NCBI GenBank assembly: GCA_964006375.1
Contig: OZ023267.1
Location: 35,351,766 to 35,415,765 of the forward strand
Reading direction: 5' to 3'
Source of the DNA: Tillus elongatus
Taxonomy: Eukaryota; Arthropoda; Insecta; Coleoptera; Cleridae
Length of the DNA: 64,000 nucleotides
Shown here: in pieces, positions 11,601 to 20,769 of the stretch
Layout of the letters: each line of letters begins with the position of its first letter
How positions within the stretch are numbered: position 1 is the stretch's first letter
Position numbers and translations under genes: made by a program
The notes under the pieces: model-generated
Seen by the model: only the letters and a program-made list of their open reading frames with translations
Databases searched by the model: none
Told to the model about the DNA's origin: nothing

Positions 11601-11679
11601 TCTAAAATCATATTGTTTTCTTTTTTGTATTGTTAAAAAATATCCCTAGACTTTTCCGATGTTGTTTATATATATTGAG
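11601..11679. other. Short spacer
   Basis: AT-rich spacer between the Tc1 remnant and the minisatellite. Nothing recognised. Confidence 0.4.
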
Positions 11680-12955
11680 GTTTTTGAGGCCTCCCCTCTG
11701 GGCTTAGAAATGTACAATTGACCTCGCATGGTTGTTGCTCGGTGGTGGGGTTCCACACGATACCGCCTTGGGTTGAGTGCTGGCGGGTGTCGTGTGTCCA
11801 GACGACCCGGAGGGGGTTGAGATCTCTGATGAATGGTATACACAGGAAGTTTGAGGCCCCCACTGTGTGCTTCGAAACGGATGGACGGCCTCGTTTGGGC
11901 AATGCTCGGGAGCGGGACTCGATGGGATGTCGCCTTGAGTCTAGCACTGGTGGTGATATTTAGAGGTGAATTACAACTAGAGGTTGAGGCCTCTTCTGTG
12001 AGCTTAGAAACGGGCAAACGACCTCACTTGGATGCTGCTAGGATGCAGGACTGCCTCGAATCAAACACTGACGGATGTCTGGTCCAGACGAACTCGGAGA
12101 GGGGTTATCTCTCTTTGATATTTGAAACGAGCAAGCGACTTCGTTCAGATGGCAGTACATCTGTCAAACTAGGTTTCACTTCACAAATATCTCCTGCAGG
12201 AAGCTCGATTTGTTGGGTGAAATTGAGGCAAACGCTGGCGGGTATCGGGTCTGGACGAACCCGGTGGGAGGCTGAGATATCTAGGGTGGATTACACCTGA
12301 AGACTTAGGCCTACTTTGTGAGCTTCGAACCAGGCTAAGGACCCCGATTGGATGCTATTCGAGGGCGGGAGTTCATAATACCGCCTCGAGTCAATGAAAC
12401 ACTGGCGGAGGCCTGGTACAGGTGAGCCTAGAGGAAGGCGGATATCTCTGGGGAATGATATGCACCCTTATTTTGGCGCCTCAACTGTGGGCTTAGAAAT
12501 GGACGATTGGCCTTGCTTAGTTGTTACTCGGGAGCGGGGTTTCAGATGATACCGTCCCGGGTTGAGCTCTGGCGGATGTCGTGTGGCCAGATGACCCGGA
12601 GGGGGCTGTGATCTCCGATGAGTGGTATACACCCACTGTGTGCTACGAAACGGACGGACGGCCTCGCTTGGAAACGGTACTCGATGGGATGTTGCCTTGA
12701 GTCTACTCTGTTGGGTGTCGGGTTTAGACGAGCCCGAGAGGGAGCTGAGATCTCTAGGGGTGGATTACAACTGGTTATTGGATGCTGCTTAAGAGCGGGA
12801 CTTCATGATACCGCCTCGAGGCAAATACTGAGGTATGTCGGGTCCTGGCGAACTCGGAGAGAGGTTATCTCTCTTTGAGCTTCAAAACGGGCAAGCGACT
12901 TCACTCAGATGGCAGTACACCTACCAAACAAACCTTCGCCCTCAAGATTGACTCC
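11680..12955 (+). repeat. GC-rich minisatellite, about eight diverged units of 120-170 bp
   Basis: Units recur with the blocks GAGGCC, TGTGAGCTTAGAAACGG, CTTGGATGCTGCT, ATACCGCCTCGAGT, ACTGGCGGGTGTCGG and CCAGACGAACCCGGAG. The CCAGACGA-like block occurs near 11798, 12083, 12250, 12425, 12588, 12724 and 12844. The GC content is sharply above that of the surrounding intron. Several units share a piece (GATTTGTTGGGTGAAAT) with the 3' end of the CCTAA-tailed LINE family, and a copy of that LINE tail follows directly. The repeat may therefore be an expanded LINE 3' region. Open frames inside it lack any domain. Confidence 0.85.
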
Positions 12956-13060
12956 CGCAGGGAGCTGGAATTGATGAGTAAATTAAAATAATTAGACGTG
13001 AGCCACAATAGACCTAAGGTCGCGGTGGAGGGACTAAAATAGCCCACTTACAATAACTCC
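12956..13060 (+). mobile_element. 3' tip of the CCTAA-tailed LINE family
   Basis: TTAGACGTGAGCCACAATAG followed by GGTCGCGGTGGAGGGAC matches the 3' ends at 36660-36755 (plus), 33370-33440 (minus) and 57400-57450 (minus). The CCTAA tail itself is not kept. Confidence 0.75.
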
Positions 13061-13079
13061 AATATATCTAATATGGCAT

Positions 13080-14070
13080 CTCGATTTTTTTGACGAATAA
13101 TATAATTGACGACCGCCCTAAAGGCGTCGTTTTCATGGGAGACCGATTCCCATTGGTAAAAACGCACCAAAAAAATCACAATTTTAGACATGTTCCAAAA
13201 AGTTAAAAGTTGAAAAGCAATTGAAATAACCCAAACGCGATGAACGATATCGATATTCTCTCCTTACAAGCATGCCATAAAATAGGATGGGAACATAATT
13301 TTATAAGATGCAGCTCGAAACATCATATAAACAACTTTTATAATATTTCCCCGTATCTTGTATAAGAACGGATATATTGACCTCTACAGTAAAAACGGAC
13401 CACCCTGTATATATTTAAACATGTAAAAACTAAAACTGACCCCCGAAGGGCTAGTTCGCACTCCTTTGAATAAATATTTTAGAAATTCTAAAGTCTCGGT
13501 CTTCTCATTAACTGCATACCTGAAACTACTGCCAAAGCACCAGAGAAAGAGTCTATTTAAAATGAATTTTCTGCAAATACTTTAGTAAAATGAAGGACAA
13601 TGGTGCTTGAAGCTGTAACTTAAGGCCTTGTTCAACACATTTATTATGACATTGATACTACCTAGCCCGTAATTGTTTCTGGTTTTTCATGTAAAAATTG
13701 CAAATTTTAACGTTTCAAATCGCGACTTTGACATTTTGAGAAGAAAAACTATAACACCTTCAAAGTAATCTTTCTGTTATTTCTTGACCTTTTTGCGCCA
13801 AGAAAACTTATTTTTTGTATGTAATATACAATAGATTTTGTTAACCGCGAACAATGTTTTGGTTTTGTGCATTTCTCTGGTCATCATTGGCACTCATTTT
13901 TTTAAATGTCTATAATTTTTTCCTTTCAACTGAGAGATCTGATTTTGGCATGTGGAATAAGTTTAATAGTGATAACCTGAGTACCGAATTTGGTTGCTAT
14001 AGCTTTGTTATTTTCGGAGATATAAAAGTTTTCCGAAAGAAAATCCGATAATTACCTCGATAAAACCGAA
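13080..14070 (+). repeat. Non-coding repeat family M, copy 1
   Basis: This shares long blocks with the copies at 26889-27910, 28468-29515 and 48800-50420. Examples are ACTACTGCCAAAGCA, GTCTATTTAAAATGAATTTT, AGTAAAATGAAGGACAATG, TCGCGACTTTGACATTTTGA and TTATTTTCGGAGATATAAA. In this copy the internal TA site (CCCTGTATATATTTAAACAT, 13404-13423) is not expanded. No protein can be read. It is probably a non-autonomous transposon. Confidence 0.75.
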
Positions 14071-14172
14071 TTCGCCTAAAAATAGTCTCGCTAAATCAGA
14101 AAGATTTTAGCATTTTTCCAAGGTAAAAAAGAACAGAACAAAGCTTTACTCCAGACTGAATTTATTTAGTAA

Positions 14173-14219
14173 AAGCCCTAAGCGTTTCGGCCCATATATC
14201 TGGCCGTCTTCAGGGACTT
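14173..14219 (-). ncRNA. Hammerhead-like motif in left arm
   Basis: Minus strand: AAGTCC, core CTGAAGA (fits CTGANGA), one linker C, stem II GGCC/GGCC with a nine-base loop, GAAAC, a short loop, the triplet TTA, then GGGCTT. Stem I pairs six bases with one G-T wobble. Confidence 0.55.
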
Positions 14220-15598
14220 CCTGAAACACTACAAAAGGTGGTTGTGTCAGAAACGAAGTTTCTGGTATGTCGGCAAGTATCACACGACAGAAACTAAAGT
14301 CAACGCTAACATGCTCTACAACAGTTACTTTTATAAAATCAAAGCTAAAGGCTAAAAGTTGAGAAGTTAAAAACATCAAAATGTCCAAAGCTTGGTCGAA
14401 GCACCTCCAAGCAGCAAAAACAACAATGTAAAAGCAGTAAAAATAGCAAAAAATGGGTAGAAACCCGTGTAAATTGAGTTTAAAGTGCACTGACACACCA
14501 CAAGGTCTTTAAACAAATAGATAGAGGAGCTGCCAAGGCAGCGTCCACAACCAGAGAAAAACACTGAGTTAAATCTATGATACCTATAAAGAATAAAACC
14601 AAAATGGCTAAACATACTCACGTTCTGTTTTTTATAACAGGAACTGAACTTTACAAGAAATATATCCTAGTGGCTGTTTTCATCGACTGTCGCTTTTGTT
14701 TCCTTGCACTATATGGGTGAAGGCAGAATTAGAAGCATTAAAGCCTCAAATCGCAGCAATGGACAAACGGAAATACAAATAAAAATTTCGCACTTGAAAT
14801 GGATGACAGTTAAAAGCCGAATATCGGAAGTGAACGGGAAGAGGGGCAAACAAACGAACTACGACTTCTAGCTAAAAGTGACAAATGACAGACAAGTGAC
14901 ATTGACATCTACCCGGCCGTGCCGAGTTCGACTTTTAACTGTCCTCCATTTCAAATTCGAATTTTTTATTTGTATTGCCGTTTGTCCATTGCTGTGATTG
15001 AGGTTTTAATGCTTCTAATTCTGCCTTCACCCACATGAAACAAAAGCGACAGTTGATGAAAACAGCCACTATGATAGATTTCTTGTAAAGTTCAGTTCCT
15101 GTTATAAAAAACAGAACGTAAGTATGTTTAGCCATTTTGGTTTTATTCTTTATAGGTATCATAGGTTTGACTCAGTGTTTTCTCTGAAAGTTCTGCTCTG
15201 GTTGTGCAGCTTGCCTTGGCAGCTTCTCTATCTATTTGTATCTATTTGTTTAAAGACCTTAGATTGTGGTGTGTCAGCGCACATTTAAACCTAATTTACA
15301 CGGGTTTCTACCCGTTTTTTTTTGCTATTTTTATCGCTTTTACATTGCTGTTTTTGATGCTTGGAGGTGCCTCGACCAAGCTTTGGACATTTTGTGGTTT
15401 TAACTTCCCAACTTTTAACTTTTAGCTTTGATTTTATAAATGTAACTGTTGTAGAGCATGTTAGCGTTGACTTTAGTTTCTGTTTAGACTTTGCTTGTAA
15501 GACCTGTTTAGAATTTTGTAACTGCTTGTGTCATGTGATACTTGCCGACCTACCAGAAACTTTGTTTCTGACACAACCACCTTTTGTAATGTTTCAGG

Positions 15599-15645
15599 AA
15601 GCCCCTGAAGATGACCTGAGATTTCGGCCGAAACGCGTAGGGCTT
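15599..15645 (+). ncRNA. Hammerhead-like motif in right arm
   Basis: AAGCCC pairs perfectly with GGGCTT as stem I. The core is CTGAAGA. One linker T is followed by stem II GACC/GGCC with one mismatch. GAAAC leads to a short loop and the triplet GTA before stem I resumes. The core matches the hammerhead consensus. The extra linker base is atypical. Confidence 0.55.
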
Positions 15646-15703
15646 TTACTAAATAAATTCAGTCTGGAGTATAGCCTTGTTCTGTTCTTTTTAACCTTGG
15701 AAA

Positions 15704-17025
15704 TATGTCTAACCGAGACGTTGTGACATTCAGAAATTACAGATTTTAGCATTGTCTCTTACACAAGTCCATTCAAATCACCAAAATTTGTTCGTTAAAT
15801 CCGAAGTTCGTTAAATCTCTTACTCGTAAAATCCGGACCATAAAGTGCTCAGGTACCTACATATCTGTCAAATAAAAGTAAAAGCTGCATTAACTTTTCG
15901 CGCGCGACAGATCTTTCAGACCTTTCAGAGTTTCACATAGTGTCTCCGCAACAAAAAAGTATATTTATTTCTTTTATTTTAGTCCCTCTAAACAAAGATC
16001 TGTTTCTGGAAAGTTGTTTTATGTAAATTTCATTCTACTTTTATTTATTTTATTTATTATTCTATTTAGTTAACCTGAGGAATCATTTGGTGCTAACTTA
16101 GACGTAAAGGTTAAAAGCAAGGCGTCTAGCAAATGGAGTTAACAATATGCATTCCATCAATATTATAGCCAAAGTTCATTTAAAGGAACTTGGAATATAT
16201 AATGAGGCAGTAAGACAGAAATAATAGAGGTTATCAAAGTTTCAGTGAAATACATTGAAGTTCCTAGAAGCTTCGTGACTGTTGAAGTTCTCCACTTATT
16301 GATGATATTGATCTATGGTAATTTGAATTGCCTCAACTACCGGTCGAGTTGTTAATTTAAATTTCAAGTAATCCTTTTAATATGTCACTTTTATAAGAGG
16401 TAAAAGTGACATTTGAATTTAATAAATGACTTCAGTCTAATAATGAGTTGACACCTGTAACACTATAAAAACTTTAAAAGCTTTTCTCTTCCGTGACTGA
16501 GGCTCTATGTGTACTTATTCGGTCCTTGATTAAAGGGAAAATGTCACGATAAATAAAAAGCATGCCAATAAAACTCGGTTTGTTATAATAATATTTCATG
16601 TGCTTTGATGTATGTAATTGTCTGAACCCTATTCTAAAATACTTTTTAACAAGAAACTTTAAATAGGTATAACCTGGCGGAATAATATAAGTATAAAGTC
16701 AAAATAATAGGGACAATTATGATGTTAGATATTTGTGATTATGCTCACATTCTTATTTTACCGTATCTTGTTAAGTCAAATTAAATATTGATTAGAATTA
16801 GACGTTGTTGCCAGAATACATGGAAAATTTTATTACACTGCCATATTTCTGTTGCAAAACCGGCCAAATCAATTTTTAGCGCGAAATTGAACTGATAAGG
16901 GAAACGAGACGCTATCTTTTTGGTGGTAATTTTAAATTCAAAAGAAGATTGCAGATTTATAGATTGTTTAATGAGTCCTTCTTCTTCTCAACGCTGCGAC
17001 CCCAGTGGGTCTTTTATGTATTACT
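15704..17025. other. Unrecognised intron
   Basis: No supported feature in about 1.3 kb. It is AT-rich, with a local near-repeat (AAAAGTGACAT region, 16380-16420) only. Confidence 0.45.
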
Positions 17026-17760
17026 CTTTTTCTTAATAGTTGCCCAACATTTTCAGACTTTTCGTATAGTTTACTACCTTTTTGGGGGCTATTTTACCTG
17101 GGGTGTTAAGGCCACCACTTCAAGGTAAGTGAAGCTTTTGCAGAACTGAGACATGCAATTGCATAGTAAGTGTTCTGTTGTTTTTGCTGCTTCAGGGCAG
17201 TATCTGCAGTTTTCACTGTCCGCCTTACCAATCTTCATAAGGTGATACATTACTGGGGAGTGTCCTGTGAATAGTTCTGTAATTATTGTCAAGTCGTTTC
17301 TGTCCAATTCAAGAAACAATTCAGAGTTCTCTGTTGAAATGGTGATGAGCCGTTTTGCCTGCCTTAAACATGGCGTTTTCCTCCGGTAAGAAAGCATTTG
17401 GTTCATCACCCAAGTATCAAGGACATTTCTTACATGGCTTTCTGTTCGTTCACAATAGGACTCTGAACCATGGACTGGTGTTGTTGCTGTCCTTTTTGGA
17501 AGACTATGTGCTCCTTTATTTCCTTCAATGCCTTGATGCCCTGGTGCCCACATGAAAGTTACTTTGCTGTTCGCAGCCAGTTGCTTCGAGAATATTTTGC
17601 AGTCCCAAGTCAGTATAGACTCGGTGTTAAAAGATTTCAGAGTCTTTGGCACGGCGTGACTGGCCGCCAGGATGTAGATCTCTCTATTTCTGAGTCTATT
17701 TTGTATGCACTCCTAGACAGAGAGATTTAAAACAAGCATGGTCAATAATAAAAATAATAA
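17026..17760 (-). pseudogene. LINE 3' region: RNase H end and zinc-knuckle-like tail
   Basis: The minus-strand frame 17652-17089 contains the RNase H block FMWAPGHQGIEGNKGA, then IITELFTGHSPVMYHLMKIG, and the cysteine/histidine tail ENCRYCPEAAKTTEHLLCNC. These define the C-terminus of an RNase H-bearing LINE of the I/LOA/R1 type. The front part of the RNase H and all of the RT are missing. A second, more broken copy is at 56690-57310. This family differs from the CCTAA-tailed LINE. Confidence 0.8.
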
Positions 17761-17865
17761 TACATCAGAAACATAGATTTTAACCGAAAATCCGGCTAAA
17801 TACAATCGGCAAACTGTCGCAAAAGCGGATATATCTCACAGTCCAAATCACACTAGGCACTAGAC

Positions 17866-19105
17866 CAGTGGTGGAGTATCGCGACCCGAGTAGAACGGAT
17901 TGGGAGGGCTACAAGTAATCCGTCATATCCCGACTTGAATCCGTTATTCCCACAGTAAGGGAACGTGAAGAGATAGAAATTGCAGCTAAACAAGTAAGGG
18001 GTGCAATGATCTCAGTATATTACGAAAATTGACCACTAAAAACAAAACAAAAACACAGTCGAGGTGGAACAAAAACCTCGAAAAACTACCAAGAGAAGTG
18101 CGACGTCTCTTCAATCGTTCTAAGACTACAGGCAACTGGGAACAAGATAAATCCGCTCTAGCACATTACAACAAGGAGACAAAGAACGCAATTAGGGCGT
18201 CCTGGAGGAGGTTCTGCGGGGATATTGCCTATTTACCCAGCAGCGCCAGGATCCACAGGATTCTCTCACGCAACCTTGTCTAGAAACTGGGATCGATAAA
18301 ACTACCAGATGATTCTGCTACAAAATGGACTGGAGGCACTCCTCCCATTCATCAGGGTGTATAGGGCCAGTCTAGCTTGGAACTATATTTCATCCAGCGT
18401 GACTAAAAGTGTGTATATTTCCAAATTAGGACGTAATGGCCTCCTACCCTAATCGCTGAGATCTCTCAGTGTTGCTTCATTCCTCCTAAAGGGATTGGAA
18501 AAAATACTGGGCAGACACATTAGGGGGAATATTTTAAGCAATATACCAGTATGCTTACCAAACTGGCAAATGTACAGAGTTAGCATTCAGTAAGCTTGCT
18601 GAGACAATCATTACACTCCCTGGATAACAGGGAGGTGGCGGTGCATGCGTTTCTCGACATTGAAGGAGCATTTAACAATGCACTACCTACCTCTCTCTAC
18701 GAAGCTGTTATGTCTACTGAAACCTACCATTTGTGGCTGAATCGGTAGCATGCTGCACAATCGGACCATTATTACCTCGTTGCATAAGGATGTGGTCAGG
18801 TACAGGTCGGCGAAGGGGTGCCCGCAGGGAAGAGTATTATCCCCTCTACTTTGGTCCCTCTTTGTGGACGATTTGCTGGCTAACCTGAGGTTGTGGGAGG
18901 TTGAGGTCCAGGCGTATGCGGATGACCTTGTCATAATGGTTAGAGGTAAATCTGAAGAGGAACTTTCAAATACTTTTCAAGAGACACTAAATGTAATGAA
19001 TGATTGATGCCGGAGAGAGCAGATGTCAGTGAATCCCCGTAAAACCATCATTGTTCCATTTACCAGAATAAGAAGGTTGGACAAATTAAAGCCACCTATT
19101 CTTAT
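17866..19105 (+). pseudogene. LINE pol remnant: linker and reverse transcriptase, many breaks
   Basis: From 17866 the pieces read VEYRDPSRTDWEGYK, then EREEIEIAAKQVRGAMI. These are typical of the stretch between the endonuclease and the RT. The frame 18029-18283 is open but, judging from the neighbouring frame, is partly shifted. RT motifs B and C are clear at 18750-19007: CPQGRVLSPLLWSLFVDDLL, then VQAYADDLVI. The segment ends with VNPRKTIIVPFTR. It is the same family as 33350-34956 and 57385-59655, here on the host strand. It lacks the RNase H and tail. Confidence 0.8.
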
Positions 19106-19119
19106 GGGGGAAACATAAC

Positions 19120-19800
19120 ATGTTTGTCGACGTCATTACATGTAACCTCTCTGTTTCTCATCTTTTATGTCGATGACGTAAAGCTGTTTTACAATATCTA
19201 ATTTCGAAAGATTGCTAACATTCGAGGTAGAATTTAGACATTTTCAATGATTGGTGGCAACGGAACTGTTCGATTCCCAATGTGACCAAATTCTCTATAC
19301 TAACATACCACCGTGTAAAGGATACCGTGATATATCTGTAAATTATCGGAGGACAAGTATTAACAAGAGAAAATACTGTAAGAGATCTGGGTGTCATTTG
19401 TGATCCACAGCTATCTTTTAACAATCATATAGCCACAAACTGTTTAAAACATTTGTAAAGCGCCTAGGTATATAATTCGAACTCTCGGGATTTTTCGTAT
19501 GCGGTTTTGCCTAGATTATTTAACTTTTTTTGTTCATGCGCGTCTTAAATATGCTTTCGTTATTTGGTCACCTTCATATGAGAATTATTAGCAAGAACTG
19601 AAAACAATTCAAAGCAGAGCTGTGAAATATTTGTCTTCCGAACTAGATGGCTCCACCTACATAATTATTCAGAGCTTTGATGCGTCATCTCTTAACCGAC
19701 GAGGGCATTTTTATTCTGTTGTATTTCTGTAGAAGATGGTTAACAGCAACATTAGCTGTCCACTAGAAGCTGCGGAGGGTATCGTATTTGGCTAAGGCGT
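19120..19800 (+). pseudogene. LINE reverse transcriptase C-terminal remnant
   Basis: FYVDDVKLFYNI near 19170 is the RT catalytic box. It is followed in shifting frames by TVRDLGVICDPQLSFNNHI (about 19376-19432), ARLKYAFVIWSPSYENY, QSRAVKYLSSELDG and LNRRGHFYSVVFL. This order is typical of the region after the RT fingers in insect LINEs. Stops and shifts occur every 50-150 bases. It is a different family from the neighbouring fragment at 17866-19105. Confidence 0.75.
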
Positions 19801-19884
19801 AAGTCATTGGCATAGTTTGACACTAATGACACTATGTCGATTCCTCTAGTAGTGTTCGACTCTTCCTATTTTCTTAATTAAAAG

Positions 19885-20055
19885 TCAATTTTGCTTATTT
19901 TCATTTTTTCTTGTTTTTTCCCTCTTGTTTTTGGTCTTTTTTTTGGTTGTTGTTTTTGGTGTTTTTTTTGTGGTTGTTTTCCTTTGTGCTGTTTTTTGTT
20001 TTTTTGTTTTTTTATGTTTAATGCTTTCTGTTTTCCCTTTGTTTTTCCTATAAAA
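19885..20055. repeat. T/G-rich low-complexity tract
   Basis: Runs of TTTTTGG and TTTTTTGT fill the tract. Lys/Thr-rich and Phe/Cys-rich frames on the two strands are composition artefacts. Confidence 0.8.
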
Positions 20056-20204
20056 GTGTACATAATACATCTGTGTGATTTTGGTGTTGTACAATAATGT
20101 GTAGCCTTAGTAGATCTTCAAAGATACATTTATATACGTCTAAGTTATTGGATGCAAGAAGAAGCACAGGTTGTATAAATAAAGCATCTGTATCTTCAAA
20201 AAAA

Positions 20205-20375
20205 TATTTCTAATTAGTTCTATTGCATAGGGAATCTTTAGTTTGCACGTCAATAAAATAGGGGCAAATTTTTCTGTAATCTCCGCATTCACAGTCTGGG
20301 CTGTCTTTTATTATACCCAATTTGAACATATGGCTAGAGAAAAGGCCGTGATTGAAACGTAACCTACATAACACT
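20205..20375 (-). pseudogene. LINE C-terminal scrap (Cys-rich tail)
   Basis: The minus-strand reading RLRFNHGLFSSHMFKLGI followed by DSPDCECGDYRKICPYFI resembles the cysteine-rich region after RNase H in insect LINEs. It is short and without other domains. Confidence 0.5.
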
Positions 20376-20685
20376 AAAAGCTTAGAAGCTGATTGCTAAT
20401 GCATACCCCTCTAGGACACGTTATTTCGTTGCGTCTTATCTCCCCTTTTTTTTCTCCCTCACGGCACGTCCGCGGCTTTGCCGCCCCGATTGCACTGCAT
20501 CCCTTGGCCTATTGTACCTCCCATTGGGTCGCACGCCGCAGCAATCGTCGTCCTTTTACACTATGCCGCTCTTTAAAAATTGTTTACAGTTCGGTAAATA
20601 TATTCCAAACCTCATATACATGTAGAAAGGTTAGGTCTTCCTTCTTCGACTATATCATCTGCGTACTTTATTCCGAAACAAAAAG
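20376..20685. other. Unrecognised, GC-richer stretch
   Basis: The GC content rises at 20440-20560 (CCGCGGCTTTGCCGCC and CGCACGCCGCAGCAATCG). The 98-codon frame at 20393-20689 shows no domain. Probably repeat debris. Confidence 0.35.
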
Positions 20686-20769
20686 CTGAGTCACACCAAA
20701 AAACCACAGAAATAATAACAAACATTTTTCGCTAGATACGTATTTCGACAACGAAGTTGTCTTCATCAG
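20686..20769 (-). repeat. Foldback arm with hammerhead-like motif
   Basis: The inverted partner of 24268-24375, from AAAAAGCTGAGTC at the outer end through CGAAATACGTA and GAAGACAACTTCGTTGTC. The two arms enclose LINE copy A and the inner inverted repeat. LINE copy A begins at the inner edge. Confidence 0.75.
20730..20769 (-). ncRNA. Hammerhead-like motif, 5' side replaced by a LINE
   Basis: Minus strand: core CTGATGA, one linker A, perfect six-pair stem II GACAAC/GTTGTC with loop TTC, GAA, stem III AT/AT with loop ACGT, triplet ATC, then TAGCG. The 5' half of stem I should read GCTA but is occupied by LINE sequence. Confidence 0.6.

Larger units (their letters stand above)
14114..15703. repeat. 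Near-palindromic foldback, arms of about 0.7 kb
   Basis: The left arm 14114-14820 is the inverted copy of 14929-15703, with a 108-base centre. The ends pair as CCAAGGTAAAAAAGAACAG with CTGTTCTTTTTAACCTTGG. Blocks such as GTAGAGCATGTTAGCGTTGA and GTTTCTGACACAACCACC occur in both arms. The right arm has an extra piece of about 70 bp near 15480-15540. Each arm carries a hammerhead-like motif. The open frames in the arms mirror each other and show no known domain. Confidence 0.9.

Noticed and set aside
11718..12878. Several open frames in the GC-rich tandem repeat
   Set aside because: GC-rich repeats lack stops by chance. The frames do not keep phase between units and have no domain.
19878..20097. 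Lys/Thr-rich and Phe/Cys-rich small proteins
   Set aside because: Composition artefacts of a T/G-rich low-complexity tract.
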